This document shows positions 53,334 through 62,737 of a DNA stretch of 64,000 nt, piece by piece; positions within the stretch are counted from its first letter, which is position 1; every line of letters begins with the position of its first letter. The stretch is from CAYUAI01 sp964442745 (GTDB lineage: Bacteria > Pseudomonadota > Gammaproteobacteria > S012-40): assembly GCA_964442745.1 (NCBI GenBank), contig CAYUAI010000002.1, positions 105,339 through 169,338 of the forward strand, read 5' to 3'. Under the pieces are notes generated by a model that was not told where the DNA came from, made no database searches, and worked only from the letters and a program-made list of their open reading frames with translations. A program made the position numbers and the translations under genes.

Positions 53334-53717
53334 ATGCCAAAAGAAATTATTCATACTGATAATGCACCACAAGCCATCGGCACCTATTCTCAAGCCATCA
53401 AAATTGGCACGACAGTCTATCTATCAGGGCAAATCCCCCTTGACCCAAAAAGCATGGCCCTTAATGATGACAGCATGACAACACAAATCACTCAGGTTTT
53501 TGAGAATATATCAGCTGTCACCCAAGCGGCTGGTGGAAATTTGAGCAATATTGTTAAATTGAATATTTTTCTCACCGATCTTGCCCACTTCCCTCTTGTT
53601 AACGAAATTATGGCCAACTACTTCGACTCACCCTACCCGGCTCGTGCCGCGATTGGTGTGGCCGCGCTACCGAAAGGGGCTGCCGTTGAAATGGACGCCA
53701 TTATGGTTCTGGAATAA
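53334..53717 (+). CDS. ridA: RidA family enamine/imine deaminase
   Basis: Hydrolyses reactive enamine/imine intermediates from amino acid metabolism. 127 residues, typically a trimer. NAPQAIGTYSQAIKIG and YLSGQIPLDP are at the N-terminus; the arginine and glutamate of the active site are in PARAAIGVAALPKGAAVEMDAI. The ATG follows AAGGA. It starts 31 bases after spoT and is likely co-transcribed with it. Confidence 0.95.
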   Translation: MPKEIIHTDNAPQAIGTYSQAIKIGTTVYLSGQIPLDPKSMALNDDSMTTQITQVFENISAVTQAAGGNLSNIVKLNIFLTDLAHFPLVNEIMANYFDSPYPARAAIGVAALPKGAAVEMDAIMVLE

Positions 53718-53768
53718 ATAACAAACTCATTTATTAGACATCAATCTCTGCTAACTCATACCACGATA

Positions 53769-54926
53769 ATGCTTTGGTCAAAAAAAACATCTGATAAACA
53801 AATCAAGACCGCACTGGTACTGTCCGGTGGTGGTGCCCGAGCGGCCTATCAAGTTGGCGTACTCAAGGCATTAGCCGATATTCTCCCTAAAGAAACCAGC
53901 AACCCATTTGCCATTATTTCAGGCACCTCGGCGGGAGCCATTAACGCGACCACATTGGCTATTTATGCAGGTCAATTTCGAGAAGCGGTTTGGCGGTTAG
54001 TTCACGTGTGGCGCAACTTTCGCGTACACTATGTATTTCGATCCGATATGTTTGGCCTCACTGCTAGCTGCGCTCACTGGATTTCCACGCTCGCTTTGGG
54101 TGGGCTGGGCAAATATAACCCTGTTTCTTTGCTGGACCGATCTCCGTTAGTTAAATTACTTAATCACTACCTGCCTTTTGACAGAATACAACAATCCATT
54201 GATTCCGGCATTCTAACCGCACTGTGTATTAATACATCAAATTATAAGACCGGCAATACCGTTGCCTTTTTCCAGGCTACCGAAGAAATCATGCCATGGA
54301 AACGGGCTCGGCTGGCCGGCGTCAGAAGTAAAATCGGTATCAATCATTTAATGGCATCTTCTGCCATCCCCTTTTTATTTGCCGCCGAAAAATTGGATGG
54401 TGAGTACTACGGTGACGGCTCAATGCGGCAAACAGCCCCCACCAATCCTGCATTACACTTAGGCGCTGACCGGCTATTCGTGATTGGAGTGAAACATGAA
54501 GGCAGCAAAACGGATCATGAAGATGACAGAATGGAATATCCGTCTCTCGGCCAAGTGACCGGTCACGTATTGGACAGTATTTTTTTAGATAACCTGGACT
54601 TAGACCTAGAGCGATTACAACGAATTAATAAAATGTTCAGTCAAATACCTGATAAGCATTTGCCAGGTGATAGCAAAACCATTCGCAAAGTCGATGTACT
54701 TTCCATCTCACCCAGTCGGGATCTCGACGCTATTGCGGCTAAATATGCCCACCTAATGCCAATCTCTATGCGCTTTTTCTTGCGTGGACTCGGTGTAAGC
54801 AAACGAAGAGGCTCTAACCTAATCAGCTATTTATTATTCGAAAAAGCCTATTGCCGAGAACTCATTTCTTTAGGTTATGCTGACACGATAGAGCGGCGCC
54901 AAGAAATTCTAGACTTTTTAAAATAG
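53769..54926 (+). CDS. patatin-like phospholipase
   Basis: A 385-residue lipid acyl hydrolase. The oxyanion hole is LSGGGARAAYQVGVL at residues 18-32, the nucleophile is Ser54 in GTSAG, and the partner Asp is in GDGSMRQTAP, a D-G-S variant of the usual D-G-G/A motif. There is no signal peptide, so it is probably cytoplasmic or loosely membrane-associated. The start ATG has only a weak ribosome binding site and lies 51 bases after ridA. Substrate is unknown; phospholipid turnover is the family expectation. Confidence 0.88.
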   Translation: MLWSKKTSDKQIKTALVLSGGGARAAYQVGVLKALADILPKETSNPFAIISGTSAGAINATTLAIYAGQFREAVWRLVHVWRNFRVHYVFRSDMFGLTASCAHWISTLALGGLGKYNPVSLLDRSPLVKLLNHYLPFDRIQQSIDSGILTALCINTSNYKTGNTVAFFQATEEIMPWKRARLAGVRSKIGINHLMASSAIPFLFAAEKLDGEYYGDGSMRQTAPTNPALHLGADRLFVIGVKHEGSKTDHEDDRMEYPSLGQVTGHVLDSIFLDNLDLDLERLQRINKMFSQIPDKHLPGDSKTIRKVDVLSISPSRDLDAIAAKYAHLMPISMRFFLRGLGVSKRRGSNLISYLLFEKAYCRELISLGYADTIERRQEILDFLK

Positions 54927-54950
54927 TTTGCCAAAGAAAAATAACAACAA

Positions 54951-57074
54951 TCAAGAAGTTTTAGCATATTTTCTAGTAAGCATTAATGAAAATTCTTGCG
55001 GCGATACGGGCTTGCTATAATAAAAGCCTTGAACATACTCACAGTCTCTATCTTTTAAAAACTGCAACTGTTCTTTGGTCTCTACACCCTCAGCAATCAC
55101 CTCTAATTTTAGTGAATGAGACATCGCGATAATCGCTGAAATAATTGCCGCATCATCGGAATCATCCGGTATGTCACGTACGAAAGAACCATCAATTTTG
55201 ACATAATCAACCGGAAATCGCTTCAAATAACTTAATGATGAGTAGCCGGTACCAAAATCATCCACCGACAACGAAACCCCCATTTCTTTGAGCCGTAATA
55301 AAATATTAACCGTCGATTGTGCATATTGCATTAACGTGCTTTCGGTAATCTCCAGATCCAGAAAATCGGGAGATAATCGGGTACTCCTTAACGTATCTTC
55401 CACTTTTTGTGATAAATCAGAAAATCGAAACTGTTGACTGGATAAATTCACCGCCACTCGAATTTCATGATAACCTTCTTGTTGCCACATCTTATTTTGT
55501 AAACAAGCGGTATGTAAAACCCATTCACCTAATGGCATAATCAAACCGGTTTCCTCCGCCAGCGGGATAAACTCTGCGGGAGAGATCATCCCCAGATCAG
55601 CATGTTGCCAACGAATTAATGCTTCGGCACCGACAATGCTATCGGTTTTTAAATCATATTGGGGCTGGTAATATAAAAACAACTCGTCGTTGTCGATGGC
55701 CTTTCTTAACTTGTTTTCCAGACTCATTCTTTTTAAAGCAACGACATTCATTTCACCATTATAAAACCGAAAATTATTCCTTCCTTCTTCTTTGGCATGG
55801 TACATAGCAGTATCCGCATGTTTTAATAACATGCCTGAACTTTCACCATCGTTAGGATAAATAGCAATTCCGATACTCGGGGTAACAAAAATTTCGTGCT
55901 TGGTTAATAAAAATGGACTTTTTAATATATCGATAACACGTTTTGCTACGGACTCAACATCTTCCACACTACCAATTTCGGCAAGTAAAATGGAAAACTC
56001 ATCACCGCCCAGTCTAGCGACATTTCGATCCGAAGCAACAGATTGATGACGTACCACCACATCATCAGATCTCAAACAGGCGACTAATAAATCTCCAACA
56101 TGCTGTAATAATTTATCTCCAACATCATGCCCTAATGTGTCGTTGATTCGTTTAAAGTGATCCAGGTCAAGCAACAATACCGCTAAACGATGTTTTTTTT
56201 GCTTGGCATCCACAATTAAAGCATCTAATTGTTCTTGAAATTGTTGCCGATTAGGTAGATTAGTTAATGGATCAAAATAGGCCAAATATCGAATTTTTTC
56301 ATCAGCCAATCGACGTTCCGTAATATCCCGCACGATAGCCAGTACTTCATCTTCACCGCTGACGACCAAACGCGTTTCATAATAGTGTTTCCCTTCTTCC
56401 GTCTCATTGGCATAATCAAAAATTTGGGCCGTTTTATTAATCAGTGCCAACTGTACGCTATTAACAAACCGACTCGCCACATCTGCCTGGAAAATATTTT
56501 CAATACCATGGCCAACAATATCTTCTTTTTTAAGTATATCTTTTTTTCTGGAGCCACAATGATAATCCAATACCGTACCTGCCCCATTAAGGCGAAACAT
56601 GCTATCTGGAATGGCTCTTAACAGTGCTTTATTTCGCTCGCCGCTAATCCGTAATTGCTCAAATGCACCCGTCGCTCGTAGAATATATTTAACACGATGC
56701 CCAAGAATCGTCCAATTGATTGGCTTACTAATGAAGTCAGTTGCCCCCGCGCAATACGCCGCGTTGATGGACCCAAGGTCCTCTAAGGCGGTCACCATGA
56801 TCACCGGTGTTTGATTGCCACCATTTAGCTTTCTTATTTCCTGGCAAGCCTCGAACCCATCCATATTGGGCATTTCAACATCTAATAGTACAATACATGG
56901 TGACACCTCAATGAATTTCTCTACGGCTTGCGCTCCATCCATAGCTTCAACGACCTCAAAACCGGACTGTTCTAATGACGCTCTCATTAAAAAACGCATC
57001 GCATCATCATCATCGGCGATGAGTACAAAATCAAGCGCACCCTCTTTTTCAATCTTATCTACGCTTTTCATCAT
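54951..57074 (-). CDS. response regulator with PAS, GGDEF and EAL domains
   Basis: A 707-residue cytoplasmic c-di-GMP enzyme. Receiver domain at about 15-132 with phospho-acceptor Asp65 in LLDVEMPNMDG; a PAS-like region at about 145-255; a diguanylate cyclase domain with intact GGDEF at 356-360; and a phosphodiesterase domain with EAL at 484-486 and DDFGTGYSSLSYLKRF. Both catalytic motifs look active, so output may depend on receiver phosphorylation. No RxxD inhibition site is seen at the normal position. It is divergent from a hybrid histidine kinase 575 bases away, which could be its phosphodonor. Confidence 0.92.
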   Translation of the reverse strand: MMKSVDKIEKEGALDFVLIADDDDAMRFLMRASLEQSGFEVVEAMDGAQAVEKFIEVSPCIVLLDVEMPNMDGFEACQEIRKLNGGNQTPVIMVTALEDLGSINAAYCAGATDFISKPINWTILGHRVKYILRATGAFEQLRISGERNKALLRAIPDSMFRLNGAGTVLDYHCGSRKKDILKKEDIVGHGIENIFQADVASRFVNSVQLALINKTAQIFDYANETEEGKHYYETRLVVSGEDEVLAIVRDITERRLADEKIRYLAYFDPLTNLPNRQQFQEQLDALIVDAKQKKHRLAVLLLDLDHFKRINDTLGHDVGDKLLQHVGDLLVACLRSDDVVVRHQSVASDRNVARLGGDEFSILLAEIGSVEDVESVAKRVIDILKSPFLLTKHEIFVTPSIGIAIYPNDGESSGMLLKHADTAMYHAKEEGRNNFRFYNGEMNVVALKRMSLENKLRKAIDNDELFLYYQPQYDLKTDSIVGAEALIRWQHADLGMISPAEFIPLAEETGLIMPLGEWVLHTACLQNKMWQQEGYHEIRVAVNLSSQQFRFSDLSQKVEDTLRSTRLSPDFLDLEITESTLMQYAQSTVNILLRLKEMGVSLSVDDFGTGYSSLSYLKRFPVDYVKIDGSFVRDIPDDSDDAAIISAIIAMSHSLKLEVIAEGVETKEQLQFLKDRDCEYVQGFYYSKPVSPQEFSLMLTRKYAKTS

Positions 57075-57648
57075 TATCTAATCCGTACTCCTTTCAGTAT
57101 TGTTGGAATCATCAAAATATCCATCATTGGCTACATTAACAGATAAGCCTAACAAGACAACAAACTCATCCACCACGAAGCCACACTATATAGTCGTATT
57201 TTAACGACCTAAACTTTAACAGAACTCAGTCCTACCACCTTATGTATATTCGCGTTTTATCTTGAGAATTATCAACAATTCTCTATTTTACAGGCGATTA
57301 CATCCATTAACATCATCACACATTAACACACCTGATAGTGAAGCAATGTTTTGAATAAAGTATCGATAAGAAGCTACCGATGATAAGTGTCTAGGAGGCT
57401 GTCCAATATCGCTTTAGGGGCGTATTTTTCATTATTTAGAAATGGGAATATCGATAAATGATAGATCAAGGAACGAGATAACCGATCACACTAAAAATAA
57501 TAACTCAATACCTATTAGGCCACGCATGGAGGCGTTATCAAAACAAAGCCGAGATGTAAAATCGGGACGTAACTCCGTCGCCCATTCCTAAGCATTCGCA
57601 ATGAAGTAAAAAACAATGCAAGCATTATCATTCAATAAGGCAGCATCA
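57075..57648. other. divergent region between the GGDEF-EAL gene and the hybrid kinase
   Basis: No gene seen. It should hold promoters for both flanking signalling genes. GAGAATT-ATCAAC-AATTCTC at 57264-57283 is a perfect 7-bp inverted repeat and could be an operator. A GGAGGCTGTCC near 57391 resembles the tips of some insertion sequences, but no second end or transposase is nearby. Confidence 0.4.
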
Positions 57649-60519
57649 ATGAAAAAAAAATCATTATCATTAGCAGCAAAATTCAATTTATTGTCCATAT
57701 CACTGACATTGTTAACTGCCATCAGTATTTCGACATTTGTTATCAACCAAACAAAACAAGAACATTATGCACGTTTATCAGACCATGGCATTGAATTAGC
57801 CGCAATGATTGCTAAAAATAGTGAACTCATTGTCAACACAAAGAGCCGCACAAACTTTATGGAATTGGTGCGCGGTATTACCGGAAATAAAGATGCTATC
57901 TATATCGAAATGGTAGACAAAAATAAAAAACTATTGTTTAGCAAACAACTCATCTACAACATTGAATACACCATTGACAGAGAACAATTTTCTTACCTTC
58001 CTTACACTTATTCACGCAAAGATATTTATGATGAAAAAATCGACAGCCATTATATACACATCGCCGTCCCTATCTTATCAGAAGTCAATAAAGCACAAAA
58101 AAACCCATTAACCGACGACAATGAGCAAGTCAAAAAAAGAGAATTAATAGGCTATGTCGGTATTTTTATTGGCACCCAACGGATGTATGAAAGCATTGCG
58201 CTTTCTATTAAAACTATTATCAAGTTTACCTTATCCTTAATGATCATTGGTATACTCCTCACGGTTTTTTTAACACGACGAATTTCACAACCAATCAAGT
58301 CACTAGTCAATGCCACCGAAAAAGTCGCCAATGGCCAACTTGACACACTAATCAAAATCAACTCTCATGATGAACTACAAAAACTCGCGCTAAGCTTTAA
58401 TCACATGATTGAACAATTAAAGATATATCGCGATGAAGCTGAAGAAGCCAACCGAACCCTCGAAATCAAGGTAGAACAACGTACCGCTGAGCTACATAAA
58501 GCTAAAGAAATCGCAGAACATTCAAGTCGTGCAAAAAGTGAATTTTTAGCCACGATGAGTCATGAAATACGTACTCCGATGAATGGCGTATTAGGTATGA
58601 CAGAAATTCTTCTGGAAACTAATCTGACAGAAAAACAAAAACAATATACTGAAATGGCACATTCATCCGCTGAAACCTTACTCAGCATCATTAATGATAT
58701 CTTAGATTTTTCAAAAATTGAAGCCGGGAAAGTCGAACTTGAACTCCTCCCCTTCAATATACGCACTGCCATTGAAGAAACGGCCACGATATTCGCCGGT
58801 TCAGCACATAAGAAAGGTTTAGAACTGATAACAATGATCCCCAATTCATGTGTTGTCGATGTCACAGGCGATCAAAATCGAATCAAACAAGTTCTGATTA
58901 ATTTATTAGCCAACGCCATTAAATTTACCTCAGAAGGTGAAATCGCCGTCCATGTCACAGCCCAACAGGAAACAGAACACGAGATAACATTTCATGTGGA
59001 AGTAAGTGATACAGGTATTGGTATTGAAGAAAATCTACAAAATAAAATCTTTGATTCTTTTTCTCAGGCTGATGGTTCAACCACAAGAAAATACGGCGGC
59101 ACAGGATTAGGACTAACTATTTCTAAAAAACTTGTTGAGCTCATGGAAGGGAACATAGGCTTAAAAAGCACCGTAGGTAAAGGAAGTGTTTTTTGGTTCG
59201 ATATCACTCTTGCTAAACAAACAGGTATCATAAAATCTGAGAAGGAACCCTTAACCATACCAGCACACTGCCACATGCTGATTGTCGATGATAATGCAAC
59301 CAACAGGGAGATACTCTCCTACCATCTTTCCGCCTGGGGAATAAAAAGCGACACCTCAGAAAGTGCCAAACAAGCCTTAGCCATGATGCACTCAGCAATC
59401 TCGTTGCAAACCCCATATGATTTAGTGATCTTAGACATGCACATGCCTGAAATGGATGGAGTGCAACTTGCTGAAGCAATCCAGCAAGATGTAACGATCA
59501 ACCACACGAAATTAATTATGCTGAGTTCCATTGGTATTGATGACATCAAACGTTGCCGTGAAGTCAACATCTTAAGAAATTTATCAAAGCCATTAAAACA
59601 ATTAGAACTGTACAACTGCTTAGTTTCCGTCATGAACGACAATAAAACAAAGCTGATCCATGCCGCTAAACCGATACCGAAATTAACTCAATTGCAGTTA
59701 GTAAAGGCGCATGCCAATATTTTATTAGTCGAAGATAACCTGATAAATCAAGTACTCGCGACAGAAATGTTAAGTCAACTTGCGATCACCATCGACATTT
59801 CAGAAAATGGCCAAGAGGCCATACTCGCGATTGAAAAAAACCAGTATGATGTCATACTCATGGACTGTCAAATGCCTGTCATGGATGGTTTTGAAGCCAC
59901 CCGAAAAATTAGGCAACAGGAAAAACTGGAAAATAAAGGCAATCACCTACCCATTATTGCACTCACCGCGAATGCCATGCAAGGCGATGAAGAAGCCTGC
60001 CTATCTGCGGGCATGGATGATTATTTAAGTAAACCATTTACCAAAGCTAAACTCATTGAGGCATTAAATCGCTGGCTGACGGGTTCACCGACACCCGAAC
60101 AAAATACAGCAATAGTAACTGACGCAGAAAATACCACAAAACAACCACAAGATGATGCAGAAAATTACCAGCTCGATCAAAAAATGCTGGAAAATCTCCG
60201 TGCCCTAGAAAAAGACGGACATACTGGCATACTCAGTCGGGTGATCAACATTTATCTGGAAAAAAGCCCTGACCTCATCAAAGATTTGAGCAGTGCGTAT
60301 ACAGACAATGATTTAACATTACTTCGGCGAAGTGCTCATAGTTTAAAATCCAGTAGCGCTAATTTAGGTGCAACACAATTGTCAGCGGTATGTCAGGAAA
60401 TAGAAAGCTTGGCAAGAGACAATATCATTGATGATGTAGAACCACTGCTGAACAAGGCAAAAACTACTTATCAATCAACCGTACAAGCCTTGCAAGATGA
60501 AATTCAGAAATCAGCCTGA
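57649..60519 (+). CDS. BarA-like hybrid sensor histidine kinase
   Basis: A 956-residue membrane kinase with a four-step phosphorelay. The start chosen is ATG 57649 (MKKKSLSLAAKF) because AAGG lies 8 bases before it; ATG 57616 adds 11 residues. A first membrane helix is at about 12-32, a periplasmic sensor to about 185, a second helix at about 190-210 and HAMP at about 211-265. HisKA has His305 in MSHEIRTPMN, followed by HATPase (NLLANAIKFT, GGTGLGLTISKKL), receivers with Asp596 and Asp739, and HPt with His897. This order matches BarA/GacS-type kinases. No GacA partner is in the window. Confidence 0.92.
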   Translation: MKKKSLSLAAKFNLLSISLTLLTAISISTFVINQTKQEHYARLSDHGIELAAMIAKNSELIVNTKSRTNFMELVRGITGNKDAIYIEMVDKNKKLLFSKQLIYNIEYTIDREQFSYLPYTYSRKDIYDEKIDSHYIHIAVPILSEVNKAQKNPLTDDNEQVKKRELIGYVGIFIGTQRMYESIALSIKTIIKFTLSLMIIGILLTVFLTRRISQPIKSLVNATEKVANGQLDTLIKINSHDELQKLALSFNHMIEQLKIYRDEAEEANRTLEIKVEQRTAELHKAKEIAEHSSRAKSEFLATMSHEIRTPMNGVLGMTEILLETNLTEKQKQYTEMAHSSAETLLSIINDILDFSKIEAGKVELELLPFNIRTAIEETATIFAGSAHKKGLELITMIPNSCVVDVTGDQNRIKQVLINLLANAIKFTSEGEIAVHVTAQQETEHEITFHVEVSDTGIGIEENLQNKIFDSFSQADGSTTRKYGGTGLGLTISKKLVELMEGNIGLKSTVGKGSVFWFDITLAKQTGIIKSEKEPLTIPAHCHMLIVDDNATNREILSYHLSAWGIKSDTSESAKQALAMMHSAISLQTPYDLVILDMHMPEMDGVQLAEAIQQDVTINHTKLIMLSSIGIDDIKRCREVNILRNLSKPLKQLELYNCLVSVMNDNKTKLIHAAKPIPKLTQLQLVKAHANILLVEDNLINQVLATEMLSQLAITIDISENGQEAILAIEKNQYDVILMDCQMPVMDGFEATRKIRQQEKLENKGNHLPIIALTANAMQGDEEACLSAGMDDYLSKPFTKAKLIEALNRWLTGSPTPEQNTAIVTDAENTTKQPQDDAENYQLDQKMLENLRALEKDGHTGILSRVINIYLEKSPDLIKDLSSAYTDNDLTLLRRSAHSLKSSSANLGATQLSAVCQEIESLARDNIIDDVEPLLNKAKTTYQSTVQALQDEIQKSA

Positions 60520-60854
60520 AGGATCGCATTAACCAATTTATTTTAACCCCCTAAGCCTCTATTAAGCCTTCATTGGTTTAATAGACAACATCACCTCAAC
60601 GGATTGAAATTAAACCACACATTTAAAGTATAACAATAATAATCTTGATGCTAAGCTTGACTTAGCAAACTCTAGCCCTCTGGTAAAACAGGGGGTTTTT
60701 ATTTTTCTCTGCACTTACCCCAAGCCCACAACTACACAAACCAGCCTCTGCCAAATATTCGGTGGTGTCTTACCTAAATCCTGCAAATAAAAGGCGAAAA
60801 TTAAAAAAAAATAGTAGACTCATCAAATAGTTAATCGACATTTAACCTCAACCG
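60520..60854. other. region between the hybrid kinase and the transposase remnant
   Basis: No protein gene. It contains the candidate small RNA/terminator at 60641-60706. Beyond it, 60710-60854 probably includes what is left of the insertion sequence end. I could not find matching terminal inverted repeats. Confidence 0.4.
60641..60706 (+). ncRNA. candidate small RNA or double-hairpin terminator
   Basis: Two hairpins in series: TGCTAAG-CTTGA-CTTAGCA at 60649-60667 (7-bp perfect stem) and CCCTCTG-GTAAAA-CAGGGGG at 60676-60695, followed by TTTTTATTTTT. The second is a classical Rho-independent terminator. Upstream, TTGAAA at 60604-60609 and TATAAC at 60629-60634 form a possible promoter with a long 19-base spacer. 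A transcript of about 65 bases would then start near 60641. It may instead simply be the terminator of the hybrid kinase gene, which ends 130-170 bases upstream. Confidence 0.45.
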
Positions 60855-61303
60855 ATGAGTCACCATTTTCATAGAGCAAGCATATCAGAAAAAAACCCGA
60901 CAAAGCGCGCCAAAAACCACCAAAAATTCATTTTTAGAAAACAGAAAAAAACATGACCAGCAAAGCTGGGCTTATACCTGTTATCAAATTTCTAGACAAA
61001 CTCGGATTTAATCAGCTATTTCAAAAAACCGTTAATCATGAACGAAAAGACAATGCCGTTTATCGTTTTGAAGATGGCGTTTTTCTTACACTCACAGGAT
61101 TAATCGCTGGGGCCTTTAGTATCAGAAAATGCGCGTTGCTTTGGTCAGATTGCTGCGTATTACAAAAGGCCGCTGAATGCTTGCGCATTCCGGAGGAAAC
61201 AATGCTGGGCTACTTATTTAAGGAGATCAGCGCACGTCATATCAGTGATAATGGAAACGCTAGCGGTAAGTTTAAACTGGTTTCAGAGAAAAGATTAGCT
61301 TAG
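60855..61303 (+). pseudogene. IS1380-type transposase, frameshifted and truncated
   Basis: The ATG at 60855 opens a frame of about 33 codons, basic and ending RKQKK, that stops at the A7 tract at 60945-60951. One base of backward slippage there joins it to the frame beginning MTSKAGLIPVIKFLDKLGF. The joined reading matches the N-terminus of IS1380-group DDE transposases (also GVFLTLTGLIAGAFSI and ECLRIPEETMLGYLFK). It ends after about 100 more residues, where the sequence diverges (SGKFKLVSEKRLA), far short of the 430 or so needed. The catalytic acidic residues are missing, so it is dead. The frameshift could be mutation or former programmed slippage. Confidence 0.7.
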
Positions 61304-61504
61304 GCGGATTTTTTATAGTCGATGTCATCCGCTAATATGGCCTCATACTCTTTGAATAGAAGCGTTTTGCCCATTTTGATAAAGACGATTAAACTTTCTT
61401 TTAAAAATTTTCTAAAAGAAATGTGACGTAATCGATAAGTGGCATAAATCAAGAGTAATACCGCATCATAGGTGTTCGGGTTTTTTTATAATGAAAATTT
61501 CCAT
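61300..61504 (-). pseudogene. coding remnant A, minus strand (unidentified)
   Basis: The minus strand reads about 60 residues of natural-looking protein, TYDAVLLLIYATYRLRHI followed by SFRKFLKESLIVF, ending with DIDYKKSA and a TAA at 61300. Joining it to an ATG at 61504 (MEIFIIKKP) requires a one-base shift in an A7 run. I do not recognise the family. The stop codon overlaps that of the transposase remnant on the other strand. It may be the tail of a gene cut by the insertion or deletion. Confidence 0.35.
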
Positions 61505-61507
61505 CAA

Positions 61508-61717
61508 TCAGTTACTTGAAAGTGATAATAATAATTCCAGTGAAGTGAGTTTATTCTTCTTTTTCTCCAGCCAATATTTTTTACGACTCAGCAAATAAAA
61601 ATTCCGTATAAACTCACCTACATTGCCTTGAGCATGGAGAAATATATTCCTAACTTGCGTCATTTTAACCTGTACAAAGGTTTTAAACGCCTTGAAAAAA
61701 CGGATAGCTTTTCCTTC
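61508..61717 (-). pseudogene. coding remnant B, minus strand (unidentified)
   Basis: A minus-strand frame of about 69 codons, closed by a TGA upstream at 61718-61720, ends NKLTSLELLLSLSSN at a TGA at 61508. Its internal part (MTQVRNIFLHAQGNVGEF, then IRNFYLLSRKKYWL) has protein-like composition. It ends 4 bases before the ATG of remnant A, so the two may once have been one gene that has gathered frameshifts. No family recognised. Confidence 0.3.
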
Positions 61718-62007
61718 TCAAGGGTGTCGCTATCTCGTGAAAGATTTGGAACGTCGCTGTCGCCAAATCGACTCGCCTACGCGACAGCTCACTGGCCCCG
61801 ACCGCCCGGCGTACGTGCCGCTTCGCCGCACTCCCTCAAATAGCTAGACGGCGTGTCGGATGTCATTTTAGATCCCCTCTGGCGCTAGCGCACGACGGGT
61901 ATCCAAAATAACCGACGCTTACCGGAGACTACCCGCCCTCGCGTTCGCTCTCCATGGCTGGCAGCGGAGGGTTGGTTCTGATTTCCAAATCCTCGAATAC
62001 TTAAAAA
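61718..62007. other. GC-rich non-coding block
   Basis: Base composition changes sharply at about 61750-61980, much richer in G and C than either side. It has a GCTGTCGC / GCGACAGC hairpin at 61756-61788 and the large palindrome at 61851-61918. No protein frame is convincing. It looks like an inserted repeat element and not part of a gene. Confidence 0.5.
61851..61918. repeat. large imperfect palindrome (REP/MITE-like)
   Basis: Two arms of about 33 bases face each other around GCGCTAGCGC (61882-61891, a perfect 10-base palindrome). The left arm has GCG-TCGG-ATTTTAGATCCCC and the right, read on the other strand, GCG-TCGG-ATTTTGGATACCC. Most positions match with a few short gaps. Structure, GC richness and place beside a dead transposase suggest a REP or MITE-type mobile repeat. 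Confidence 0.5.
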
Positions 62008-62526
62008 CTATCGATTACGGGGTATATTCTGCTTTGTTGTAATTGATGTTGATATTTGCCCAAAAAGAATGTTTTCTTGATTTTTGTATTGATGTATTTT
62101 CTCAATAATGGAATGAATAGTGTCGCTCAATATTTTCAATCCATTGTCTAGTTCTCGACCTGGCAGGATAGGTAATGTCTTAATCGAAGCAAATACCCAG
62201 ATGGTTTCTTTACCAAAAGGCTCTGATACTTCAAAACGAAATGGTGTACCGTCATCGGGGGTTCGATAAAAATCGCCTTGACGAAAAAAAGCATTAGGCA
62301 AAAGCTTGCTGGGTAAAATTTGAATTAACTGATGACTCGCATCATGATTCAAACTCAGGTAATAAAATACAGTATCTCCCGCAATAAAAATCTGATTATC
62401 GCCGAGATGACTCGTCAGTTGTATGTCTATATTCTGTGATAAGTTTTCTGTTTTATCTTCAGCGATACATAATGACAAAAAAAACAAAATAATGGTAGCA
62501 CAGATATATTTTGACCTATCAATCAT
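62008..62526 (-). CDS. exported DUF4384-like protein
   Basis: A 172-residue protein of unknown function. The start chosen is ATG 62526, with AGGA 11 bases upstream, giving a short basic start (MIDRSKYI) and a signal peptide (ATIILFFLSLCIAEDK). The body resembles DUF4384: IFIAGDTVFYYLSLNHDAS, LLPNAFFRQGDFYRTPDDG and FEVSEPFGKETIWVFAS, an immunoglobulin-like fold often attached to peptidase or kinase-like sensors. The upstream 27 codons of the longer frame look unlike coding sequence. It is divergent from an M48 peptidase gene 211 bases away. The DUF4384 call is by pattern only. Confidence 0.6.
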   Translation of the reverse strand: MIDRSKYICATIILFFLSLCIAEDKTENLSQNIDIQLTSHLGDNQIFIAGDTVFYYLSLNHDASHQLIQILPSKLLPNAFFRQGDFYRTPDDGTPFRFEVSEPFGKETIWVFASIKTLPILPGRELDNGLKILSDTIHSIIEKIHQYKNQENILFGQISTSITTKQNIPRNR

Positions 62527-62737
62527 CGAGCGCTTTTCCTGTTTTGAATGAGGCAATAGGTTGGATCGATGGCTTATTGCGTTATATCTAGATCGATAAT
62601 TCATCAAATCAATGCTTCTAATGGTTGCTTATTCCTTAGTGAAAATTATTGCAAATCGATGTGTTGTTCGCCTATCATCGGCAGATACTATTATTTATAC
62701 GAATAAAAATTCAAGCAATGAAAACGTTAGGTGTTAC

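Noticed and set aside
57385..57405. Insertion sequence end (GGAGGCTGTCC)
   Set aside because: Short match only; no second inverted repeat, target duplication or transposase close by.
61628..61843. 71-residue plus-strand frame
   Set aside because: It runs from the complement of remnant B into the GC-rich block and has no ribosome binding site or family match.
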